Source: Physocladia obscura
Lineage: Eukaryota > Chytridiomycota > Chytridiomycetes > Chytridiales > Chytriomycetaceae
NCBI GenBank assembly: GCA_027596945.1
Contig: JADGJH010000759.1
Span: 1 to 14,708 of the forward strand
Length of the DNA stretch: 14,708 nucleotides
Direction of reading: 5' to 3'
Shown here: in pieces, positions 7,139-14,708 of the stretch
How the letters are laid out: the number at the start of each line of letters is the position of its first letter
Position numbering within the stretch: the stretch's first letter is position 1
Notes under the pieces: model-generated
Database searches by the model: none
Seen by the model: the letters and a program-made list of their open reading frames with translations, nothing else
What the model was told of the DNA's origin: nothing
Position numbers and translations under genes: made by a program

Positions 7139-8912
7139 CATCAACAGTTAGAATATGTTTTTTCCGCTCTGCAACAAAAGGGACAGCACCAGGCTTGCTG
7201 TGCTTGCGGACGTTTGCTTCTTTTCTTTTGACGCTTTGCGTCATGGTGTGAATTTTTTGAGTTGTTTTTGTAATCATCTTTGGTAGGTGACGTTGGCTAT
7301 ACAAGATTTTATTTAATTATTTTGTTTGGTTAAAAAAATAAACATGCAGTCGAACTCACTTGTCGATCCGTTTAATTTCGGGCATATGCTTATATCTCTC
7401 CTTCAGAGCTTTATTGTAATTTAATGCAGCCTGTTGTCTCGGGGCAAGCTATTTTTACAGAACAGTTTTGCGTCAACATTATCAATTTTTGTTTAACGTA
7501 AAAAAACATAAAATAGAAAAACTTAACTGCTCCCATTTTCTCTGACGCATTTGCTTTCCATAACCGCAAGTTTCCATCGTCGCTTCCGGAAATCACATAT
7601 TTATCATCCATAGAAAATTGAACGCAAAATAAACGCTGCATCCTTTTTGTAAAGTAGGTATCGCGAGAATGGCCTTCGCGAGAATTAAATATCCGAATCG
7701 TTTTGTCATACGACCCCGACACGAGTTGTTGGCCAGTTGGCGAGTAATCTACATCAAGACTATGAGCGAAGGGAATTAGAGTTTGCATACAAATTTTTTA
7801 CACACTCGCTCGCGCTAATGTTTTTGTTTCTCGATGTGCTTTGCTCTTTTTTTTTTTTTTTTTTTTTTTGTTTTCGCTAGCATTGTATCTTTTTATTACT
7901 CGTTTCGTTGTATTTTACTTCGTCTTTGCTCTTTTCGCTCAATATTCCTTTGGAAACTCACACAGCAGAAACGTGGCCTTTCAGGATATTGATAGCAGAA
8001 TTCAGCTTTCTCATGTCAAAAGTATAGAGATTATGGTCTTCGTTTGCCTATGTAATCTTGTTATGACAATTATTTTGGTACAAAAAAACGTACGCAGGTA
8101 AAGTTGAAGGCCTCCATCGGATTCCACGAGATGGCGTTTGTAGCGAGAGCCATGACATTTTTCGCGATGGGGGAATTTGATCGAATATCGTAGAGGATGA
8201 CTGTTCTGTCAGAACCAGCGCTAGCAAGGATGCTGCGCTCGGTCTGATTGAAGCGCACGGTGGTAACTGTCTCTGCGCCCCATTGCATGGATTGGATGGG
8301 CTGGCTGGACGAGTGGTCCCAGATGTCGATCTGGGTGCTGCTGGTGGCAAAAACGGGGTCGGCACGGTGGTGCGAGACGCCGGTGAAGGCGGCCGAGAAC
8401 AAGAAGGTCTGGCGCGGCTCGGGGCTTGCATGCGACTCGGCGGCGTCCCACAGTTTAACCGTCTTGTCGGCGCCGACCGACACGAACGAGGCCGCGCTGT
8501 ACGGCACAAAGCTGATCCCGCGCACAAACTGCCGGTGCGCGGCGGCCGACCACACCGTCTGCTGCGACTGCAGCGACCACACGCGGATCTCTATGAGTGA
8601 GTGTTTGTTTACGCGAGCCATCGCAAGTCATCGAGAGCGGTTACCTCCATCGGCCGACCCCGATGCGATGCGCGTCAGAGCCGTTGGATGCTTGGCCATG
8701 CAGTACACTCCATCGCGGTGGCCAGTCAACGCGCCGACAAACGGCTTGGCGAACAGGCGATCCAGCTTGGCAGCGTTAAGGGCGCGCGTGTACTCGCGCG
8801 CCTTCTCGAAAGGGTGTAGAGCCGGGTCCACGTTGCGCGCCAACCGTTGCACCTCCGTGCGACTTGCGCGGACATGGTCGTCGTCAGACCGTGAGATGGT
8901 CTTTATCTTCAT
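7134..8912 (-). CDS. SOF1: SOF1/DCAF13, WD40 protein of the small-subunit processome
   Basis: The rebuilt model has six exons: 8912-8645, 8590-8094, 8047-7962, 7759-7528, 7448-7360 and 7296-7134. They total 1335 nt and 444 aa, close to the roughly 445 aa of animal DCAF13. Introns are 54, 46, 202, 79 and 63 nt, all GT-AG and all in phase. The start at 8912 gives MKIKTISRS, the family's usual N-terminus; the codon three upstream is TTG. RNVDPALHPFEKAREYTRALNAAKL is a family hallmark. Seven WD repeats follow, with GHRDGVYC near 64, SADGEIRVW, GADKTVKLWD, ILYDIR, NLYTFDMR, SYDKTIRIF and SDDGNLRLWKANASEK. The basic Sof1 C-terminal domain has QRHLPK and KHSKPGAVP. In yeast, Sof1 is an essential nucleolar U3 snoRNP/90S pre-ribosome factor needed for 18S rRNA; the animal protein is also a DDB1-CUL4 receptor, and the YDIR and FDMR motifs resemble its DDB1-contact WDxR box. 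Confidence 0.96.
7847..7869. repeat. Run of 23 T inside SOF1 intron 3
   Basis: An uninterrupted T run on the plus strand is poly(A) on the sense strand of SOF1, within its 202-nt intron (7760-7961), the longest in that gene. It may reflect slippage or an old A-tailed insertion; no flanking duplication was seen. Its length in the assembly should be treated as approximate. Confidence 0.7.
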
Positions 8913-8952
8913 TCCAAACAAGAAAAAATAAAAAAGAAAAAGAAAAAATAGG

Positions 8953-8958
8953 TTTATT
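8953..8958 (-). terminator. Poly(A) signal overlapping the cyclin stop codon
   Basis: The cyclin ends GAG-TGA-ATAAACC on its sense strand, so AATAAA (complement of 8953-8958) shares one base with TGA. The SOF1 ATG follows 45 nt after the stop, which leaves almost no separate 3' UTR or promoter. Confidence 0.5.
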
Positions 8959-9641
8959 CACTCCACCAACTTCATCCACCGCTGTACAATCTGGCACCAA
9001 TACGCAAACTCTGCTGCCGACACATGGATTGCATAGTCCAGATGCACTAGCACGCCTGTCTTGAGCGCAGTCAGCTGCCGCGCCTCCAGCCCGGCAAGCC
9101 GGCCCCACACGCGGCTCGACGACGGACTGTCCATTGTGGAGATTTCGGCAAGCATCAGCGCCCCCACAAAAACCTGCGCCGGCCCCGACAGTATGCAGCT
9201 CGGACTTTCCCCCGCAAACAATGAGAATTTGAACGGCCGCCCTTTTGCCATCACGCGATGCACCAGCAGTAACGCGTGCATGCAAGTCACCGCCAGCGCC
9301 CGCTGATTCCGTGCCGGTGCGCACTGTACCAGGCGCGCCACCACTTGTTTAACTTGCTGCAGCTCCTGTTTATGTTGCGTCGGCAACGTCAATTTATGCC
9401 GTCGTACTGTTAGTGCTTCTTGTCGTCCATAAAATAACCGTGCAAGCACTTTGACAACTATATCTACTATATTATTGTTGGATTTTTCACGTAGCGTATT
9501 TGTATCATCTGCTGGCTTTGTTGATGTCGCAGTTACGTTTAGACTCTGAGTATTTGATGCTGGTGATATCATTTTGGCGGCGATGGCACCTGTGCTGGCT
9601 GAAGTGGATATACTGTAGATCGATTGCTGTTGTACTTTCAT
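8958..9641 (-). CDS. PHO80/PCL-type cyclin (227 aa)
   Basis: A single open frame runs from ATG 9639-9641 to TGA 8958-8960. The first 60 or so residues are rich in Ser, Thr, Asn and Ala and are probably disordered. The rest is a cyclin box of the PHO80/PCL group. It has a first helix around DIVVKVLARLF, then SGPAQVFVGALMLAEISTMD, which corresponds to the family's hallmark helix of FLAALLLAHKFLND type. After that come VWGRLAGLEARQLTALKTGVL and a last helix, IHVSAAEFAYWCQIVQRW. Relatives bind Pho85-type kinases and steer them to phosphate sensing, glycogen, polarity or cell-cycle targets; which of these applies cannot be told here. There is no visible intron. A TATATATCC stretch near 9750 is a possible promoter element. 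It lies head-to-tail with SOF1 at 45 nt. Confidence 0.87.
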   Translation of the reverse strand: MKVQQQSIYSISTSASTGAIAAKMISPASNTQSLNVTATSTKPADDTNTLREKSNNNIVDIVVKVLARLFYGRQEALTVRRHKLTLPTQHKQELQQVKQVVARLVQCAPARNQRALAVTCMHALLLVHRVMAKGRPFKFSLFAGESPSCILSGPAQVFVGALMLAEISTMDSPSSSRVWGRLAGLEARQLTALKTGVLVHLDYAIHVSAAEFAYWCQIVQRWMKLVE

Positions 9642-9870
9642 CTTTTCTTTAATCTCGGTCGCCGATTGTTGTTTTTCGGTAGTCTGTAGTTTGTTACTCT
9701 AATTTCGCCGATTCTTCTTTGTTTTTCAATGAAGAACGGATTTCTGAGATGGATATATAAGTTATATTTTTTTTTATGTGTGATCGTGACTGGAAAGTTT
9801 TTGAGGCACACAATGACTGTTTTCCCATCATTTTTCTTCAGAAAAATTGAATTGACAGAAAATTCTTGGT

Positions 9871-10119
9871 TCAAAAAAGAGTCACATTGACATCAAATCC
9901 GACCCACAAGGAATATAGGGGTTCTGCTCTTATCTTTACGATAGTGAGCAGGAGCAATAAATCGAAAATCATGATAGTAACAATTTCCTTGAATAAATAT
10001 CGTTTTGTGAATCCCGAGAAATTAACTTTAGTGTTTATTTTCCCACTAAGAGCTATTTCCCTCGCCGATCCAACTGGTAACCACGAGATCAAAAACAAAA
10101 AGACCAAAAAAGAACACAT
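9871..10119 (-). CDS. Hypothetical 82-aa frame with signal-peptide-like start
   Basis: ATG at 10117-10119 opens MCSFLVFLFLISWLPVGSA, a textbook hydrophobic secretion signal with an A-x-A-like cut site. About 60 residues without a known domain follow, ending at TGA 9871-9873. A second hydrophobic stretch, MIFDLLLLLTIV, lies in the middle. It is either a small secreted or membrane protein or a first exon of something not seen. The region is AT-rich, where Phe/Leu/Ile-rich frames arise by chance, so support is weak. Confidence 0.2.
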   Translation of the reverse strand: MCSFLVFLFLISWLPVGSAREIALSGKINTKVNFSGFTKRYLFKEIVTIMIFDLLLLLTIVKIRAEPLYSLWVGFDVNVTLF

Positions 10120-10306
10120 ATACTGTAGTCACACTATAACAATTTTTTACTTAAATCAAAAAACTCAATTATCGTTCAACTGTAACCCGATTGTTGCTAA
10201 TAACACGTTTTCGGAAATTTTTGAGTTTTGGTTCATTTTGAATCATTCGTCTCTATATCGGTTGACTGCAGAATATTTTTTGATACTGAAAGACTTCCAA
10301 AAATAG
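9971..10306 (+). CDS. Hypothetical 111-aa frame
   Basis: From ATG 9971 the frame runs 111 codons to a stop at 10304-10306; without the ATG rule it is open from 9866 (146 codons). That is long for such AT-rich DNA, where stops are frequent, but the product has no recognised domain. It overlaps the minus-strand signal-peptide-like frame, and at most one of the two is likely to be real. Confidence 0.2.
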   Translation: MIVTISLNKYRFVNPEKLTLVFIFPLRAISLADPTGNHEIKNKKTKKEHIYCSHTITIFYLNQKTQLSFNCNPIVANNTFSEIFEFWFILNHSSLYRLTAEYFLILKDFQK

Positions 10307-11011
10307 TTTATTTTTTTGTTTCAAAAATTTCTGCTGAATCACAAAACATATCTTGAAGTTGGTCTTATACAGTTATACATATTAATATTATGTATGTTTT
10401 GGCTCATCTGTTACAAAAAATGCTTCGCGACTAACCGGAAATTTGATTTTGAAAAAAAAATTTGAAAAATCCAGTTTTAAAAGTTTAAATTTTATATTAC
10501 TAAAGCACAATGTTTGAGGTATTATATGAGCTACTGAATAGCCTTAGGCATTTTGCTGGTTTCAATAACTATGATAAAACTAAAGAAGCGTAGACTCCCT
10601 TCTTTGGAATATAATTTATAACTTGAATTGATTATATATTCTAGTGCATTGCAGCGCTCAATGCATCAGCTTGCAAATTGGGATATGATTGTCACATGAT
10701 ACTTATAGATGGCACTACTTTATTTTATTTGCAACTGTCGTTTGGCTTTTAAATACAGGAATATACATATACATCGATAATAAATTTTTTTTGAAAATTT
10801 GGCTGATAAAAAATATTAGTCAGTGGACTGTCAGAGGGCGAAATACCTAAGGCGGATTATTATTGAAACAGTTTATTCAACAGAAAACGAAAGCAAAAAA
10901 TAAATATTTTCCTGTCGATTTTATGCTATCGCTTCTTTAGTTATTTGAATTATTTGAATTAAAATTTTAAATTGAAAAAAATTGACTGAAAAACCATATT
11001 GACCGGCGCAG

Positions 11012-11621
11012 GTGCCAAATGTTCTCAGCGCCGACTATACGCCGGTACGGGACACCAATTTCACGCTGATCGCAACACCAGCAAACGGAGTAGCCGGCTA
11101 CCCAATCTACGTCATGCGCTACCCAAGAGACGGTGTATCCACCAAAGTCGAGTCGGAAACGAAAACGTTCAAAAAGTAACAAATCCAGCTGCAGTTTGCA
11201 CAATCAGCATCACGCGCAAATTTTCCATGATGAATCCGGCAGACATGATTTTCATAGTAAAACCAGCATACGTGCCAATAATGGGTATGTTTGGGTTCTT
11301 GACAAAGATTGTTGGGAAAATTCGTGTTTTTTTAATGGTGTTGAGGGACGACCGGAGCCTACAGAAATTCGCTAGGTTATTACGGATGTTTGTCCGCACC
11401 AGATCACTCCATTTGTAATGAATGGGGCCTATTGATCGCCAATACCTAGCAGCTGGCATTCGCAACAAGAAACTTGTCCAGTCTTTGCCGGTTTCATTGA
11501 TTCGGTTCATGAAAATGAGGACATGATGGTGGATGTGGACCATATGATTTCTCTGAAGCTTTCTGCTAATAAGCTGGATTGTGTGATTGTTCACAACTTG
11601 TATAATTTGAACATTCCTTGA
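11012..11621 (+). CDS. Unidentified gene in several exons (or a fresh pseudogene)
   Basis: Base use changes sharply at about 11000 from AT-rich, CpG-poor to CpG-rich, as in host genes here. After a GCGCAG acceptor-like site, 11012-11175 reads VPNVLSADYTPVRDTNFTL, then GYPIYVMRYPRDG and KVESETKTF. A GTAACA donor at 11176 and a CCAG acceptor at 11263-11266 (91-nt intron) join it in phase to NNGYVWVLDKDCWENSCFF. Stops at 11373 and 11433 require another intron; GTATGT or GTGTTT donors can reach the TAG/CAG acceptors at 11449 and 11452 in phase. The last piece, SQQETCPVFAGFIDSVHENE to LDCVIVHNLYNLNIP, ends at TGA 11619-11621. No start exon was found in the AT-rich 700 nt upstream. It faces the lipase-like gene, which ends 76 nt away. 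I do not recognise the protein; the several Cys might suit a secreted one. Confidence 0.35.
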
Positions 11622-11696
11622 ATGAATACAAAATAACATTTTCTTTCTTTGTTGAGGAAAAAACCTATAAAAAGAAAAATGAAAGTAGAAAAAAAA

Positions 11697-14651
11697 TCAC
11701 CCTTCTCTTCCTAGATTCATCCCTTGACTTTCTGCAAACCGATTCCTTCTCCGTTCCAAAACACTGTCAGCTTGGACAACTCCATGTTTCAATCTTTCAG
11801 CGGTCGTTGCAGCTTTGGATGTGCCAGTTTTAACTTTTGTTGCACCTTGTACAGATGACTCCACTACCACACCTTCTACAGCTGTTTCAAGATCAGTAAA
11901 CGAGCCGGGATTCAGCATCGAGCTTCCAAGTTCCTCATCTTCCAGCATATCAGTCATCCAATCAGCACATAAATGTACTGATGGCCTTGCTTCGGGGAGA
12001 ATTGCGAGCATGAGAAGGAAGCCGTGCGAAACTCCTTCGAGAATTTTGGTTTGAACCATTGCGCTTGGATCGTGGTGAAAAATATGATTTTTGAATTCTT
12101 GGTCATTCATTCCATGTCTTCCCAATTGCCCTCCTCTGCCGCCACTTCCTTTTAATATCAAAAAATTAAATTCCCGTTAAAACAAGAATAATTAAATCAT
12201 AAAAGTTTCAAAATAGCAAGATTAACAAAAATTAAAAATTAAAAAATTAAAAAATAAAACGAATCAAAGGCCCAACCTGTAGTTCGAGGAGGCTTTCCCT
12301 TATCCATGGACAAAACTTCCTCATCGTGACTAGTGAAACGGCGTCCATCCGGTGCCGTCTGCGCATGATACTCTCGCAGTTCATTCATCTTTTTCCATTC
12401 TCTTTGAGCCTTGATTTTCGCCTGCCGGATTTTTTCACCCAAAACAATCACGTCATCCACGAACGGATCTTTTTCGCCGCAAAAAAAGTGAACTTTGGGA
12501 AACCGTGCCAGGAGCTCTTCTGGGGCGACTATTGGACATAGGAGGTAGTCCTCATCGAATCGGATTGGAACAGGACTGGTTCCCAGGAGTAACAATGAAA
12601 TAGCACGTAAAACTAGTTTCAAATGAATTATATATATGAATTAAAATTAAACTAATGCTATATAGCAATTAAATTAACAAACTTTCAGGCGGCATGATTA
12701 AATCTGTAAAGTAGCTGAAGTGGCTGGACATTGTCAACGCACTAGGAATTCGCGGCGAAGTCGTCATTTTGCCCCAAATAAGTTCCCAAACGCGTCGATA
12801 CCATGCATCTGAGCGATCAACTTTGTCATGCAAAACGTCGATTGACCGAGGCGCAGGAGGCATTGCAAAAGGGTTTTCAGGTTTAATTGTCGCGCGAGTG
12901 TGAACGAATGAGCTCATTGGTGCTGAAACGGAAGACGCTGATCGAAATAATTGGCGGTGTTGGTTTGGAAGCCTGGTGATATTTACATGTGTTCAAAGAC
13001 AACGACAAAAAATAATTTAGCAATTAAAAAATAGCGAAAAACTATTTTATAATAGTACAAACCAGCATGATGGATCAAAAGTAAATGCTGGATAATTAAT
13101 AACCAAGCCGTTTGGTAATCGTAAATCAATTCCAGTGGATCCATCCAAGATTTTCAACACAACGGCCGCAACTAAGTTTCCACCACTGCCCAAAAAGTAA
13201 AAGTTACCACATTGCATTGTAAAAATTGCCCCATAACCAAAAAAGCAAAACATATATGTGCAAGGAACTTACGCCGAATCTCCAACCATTACAATCTTGA
13301 TTGGCTTCTTTTTTATCTTTGTCGTGCCAGAAAACCAACCTTCCATCCCAACACACTCGCCATTCGTTTCAACAATCGCACGATACGCGTCAAAACATTG
13401 CTCAAGTGCCCATGGATACGGCCGTTCGGGACACTTGTCATAATTCACCGACACGATTGGCACTTTTGTGCGCCGCGCCCAAATCGACGTGTAATCTTCA
13501 TGCGCTAGTGGCGGCATGGCGGCGAACCCGCCGCCAGGAACCATAAAAATGAGCGAATCGGCATTCTTGACGAGACTTTTTTCGGTGCCGCTGTAATAGA
13601 GACGCGCTTCGATTGGCGGGAGGGGTTGTGGATCGGTTGAGTGGAATGCCGTTGGGGATGGAGGGTTTGTTTGGCGGTGGATAATAATGTTTTTACGGAT
13701 GCCGAGAATTCCAGTGTCGGCTACGGCGCTCAAGCGGAGAAATGGGTTCAATTGTTTGTTCCAGGATGCGCGAAGCATATCGACGGTTATTGACGCGTGA
13801 TATTTGTGGAGCTTTCATATACAAATATTAATCATTTAATATTGTTAAGTTTTACTTCAATACCTTTGCATCTGCCTTGTCAAAATTGAAGAGATAAAAA
13901 ACTGTGAAAACAATGGAACAAAAGTCGCGTGCAATTTTTGGCTTGATTGTGTGTGCTGTGAGAAAGCCGGCATCAAGGGCAGTCAAAATCCATGCGGCAC
14001 GATAAAAGTTGCGAGTGTACTGAATACAAGTTCGTTTTTTGTAATAACAGTCAGTAAATTTAAATAATATTTTTTGTTGATGTACTTTCGAATAAAACGC
14101 GTACGTACCATTCGAGCGAGAGGTTCTGGGGCTTTTTTTTTTTTTTTGGCATTATTAATAGGGGGTTTTTTATGTATTTGTACTCACCATTTAAAAAAAG
14201 CAACAGGAAAATATGATTGGCAACATACGAGACAGTCCAAGTTCCAAGGATTATCTTCCATGCAGGCAGGTGCGCTATGTATATGTGAAACACATGTCAG
14301 TTAGATTAATATAAGATTATAAAATATAAAAAAAAAAAAAAAAATTGAATGACACAATTTTACACAAGATCCTGTTCCACTTTCTCAGCCATGGTACCGG
14401 CGGCTCGTATCCATTTCTTTTGATGAGTGATATTCTTTGATTGATTGAAAAATCGGACAAATTTTTTGCGTTCGCGTCACGTTGTAATGTCGGCGAAGGC
14501 GGTTTTTGTTATTTGCGGGTAGTATACTGGAATCAGCATACTTGAAAGCCCTCAAACTGATTATGAGCGAAACTCACGCAGCAAGAGTAAAGAGAATAAC
14601 TTCAAAACGTTTCCATCCGTTTGAGGGTCGGCCCAATATGTGGTCAATCAT
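11697..14651 (-). CDS. Hormone-sensitive-lipase-like alpha/beta hydrolase, 714 aa, ten exons
   Basis: Rebuilt exons are 14651-14578, 14434-14364, 14274-14188, 14125-14109, 14019-13864, 13811-13273, 13185-13063, 12972-12683, 12612-12277 and 12148-11697. The total is 2145 nt, with all junctions GT-AG and in phase. Introns are 143, 89, 62, 89, 52, 87, 90, 70 and 128 nt. The N-terminal half (1-135) is hydrophobic, with likely membrane segments near 16-30 and 53-76, and carries the family signature EPLARMYTRNFYRAAWILTA. The catalytic domain follows: the oxyanion loop V-PGGG-F at 226-231, where classical HSL has HGGG, then HEDYTSIWARR and YPWALEQCFDAYRAI. The nucleophile motif GDSAGGN has Ser314, the acid is Asp501 in GEKDPFVDD, and the base is His606 in VSHGF. 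It probably hydrolyses ester bonds of acylglycerols or sterol esters at membranes or lipid droplets. The last 90 residues are low-complexity. First-exon choice is the least certain part. Confidence 0.88.
14109..14125 (-). other. 17-nt microexon of the lipase-like gene
   Basis: AACCTCTCGCTCGAATG lies between a CCAG acceptor (complement of 14126-14129) and a GTACGT donor (complement of 14103-14108). It takes the G left by the previous exon and encodes E-P-L-A-R-M, exactly the residues expected before YTRNFYRAAW in this family. Skipping it breaks the frame. Confidence 0.8.
14132..14147. repeat. T run in the intron before the microexon
   Basis: The run of about 15-16 T on the plus strand (A on the sense strand) directly precedes the microexon acceptor region of the lipase-like gene. 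A similar run of A on the plus strand around 14328-14344 (T on the sense strand) lies in the neighbouring intron, where it could serve as a pyrimidine tract. Lengths may be assembly-dependent. Confidence 0.55.
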
Positions 14652-14708
14652 TTTCCGCGAAAAGTTCAAAAAACCAAAAAAAAAAATAAAAACATAAAAC
14701 AAAAAAAC

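Larger units (their letters stand above)
9642..11011. other. AT-rich spacer between cyclin and the unidentified plus-strand tract
   Basis: No convincing gene was found. Two overlapping frames are noted: a plus-strand one (9866-10306, first ATG 9971) and a minus-strand one (10119-9871) with a signal-peptide-like start; see separate entries. From 10310 to 11000 the sequence is very AT-rich, with short A and T runs and small repeats such as ATTATTTGA in tandem near 10943, and I see no RNA gene. The promoter of the cyclin should lie near 9642-9870. Confidence 0.45.

Noticed and set aside
8248..8931. A 227-codon plus-strand open frame across SOF1 exons 1 and 2.
   Set aside because: It is antisense to the clearly conserved SOF1 exons and reads through their intron. 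Its length is explained by high GC and CpG content there.
9638..9874. A basic 78-codon minus-strand frame whose TGA overlaps the cyclin ATG.
   Set aside because: It opens with TTG, has no domain, and lies where the cyclin promoter or 5' UTR is expected.
11169..11639. A 156-codon minus-strand frame from ATG 11639.
   Set aside because: The opposite strand reads more like protein in segments with plausible splice sites, and the minus-strand product is rich in Ile/Arg/Asn with no known motif. It is not fully excluded.
1..14708. tRNA, rRNA, CRISPR array, prophage or bacterial-type operon.
   Set aside because: Apart from the T-arm fragment at 5245-5261 I saw no tRNA-like sequence, no regularly spaced repeats and no prokaryotic gene organisation. 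Spliceosomal introns show the DNA is eukaryotic.

Overview
The window looks like nuclear DNA of a fungus, most likely an early-diverging zoosporic (chytrid-type) one. The evidence is short spliceosomal introns of 46-202 nt with GT-AG ends, a fungal PHO80/PCL-type cyclin, a SOF1/DCAF13 orthologue, a fungal-type hormone-sensitive-lipase-like enzyme, and AT-rich spacers with retrotransposon and Tc1/IS630-type transposon relics. The lineage is an inference from gene content and style; nothing here fixes a genus.

Layout from left to right. 1-600: a truncated, decayed short-chain dehydrogenase start (minus strand) and a perfect 18-bp-arm palindrome. 608-1639: an intact alpha/beta hydrolase on the minus strand, possibly with an extra 5' exon at 1689-1786. 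1790-5400: AT-rich, CpG-poor sequence holding a dead DDE transposase (plus strand) that converges on a broken unidentified gene (minus strand); the two share a palindromic poly(A) signal. 5420-6880: a broken Ty1/copia-type gag-protease region (minus strand) with a 23-bp tandem repeat and a likely 5' LTR/primer-binding site. 7134-9641: two host genes in tandem on the minus strand, a PHO80-like cyclin followed 45 nt later by six-exon SOF1. 9642-11000: AT-rich spacer. 11012-11621: an unidentified plus-strand coding tract. 11697-14651: a ten-exon hormone-sensitive-lipase-like gene (minus strand, 714 aa) that includes a 17-nt microexon.

I rebuilt both multi-exon genes by hand. Every junction keeps reading phase, and each total is divisible by three (1335 nt and 2145 nt). 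The genes do not form one pathway: SOF1 acts in 18S rRNA maturation, the cyclin would partner a Pho85-type kinase, and the two hydrolases are independent metabolic enzymes. I found no clear novel defence or biosynthetic system. The most informative signals are the microexon, the all-TGA decay pattern of the transposase with local CpG loss, the stop codons overlapping AATAAA, and the unidentified tract at 11012-11621.
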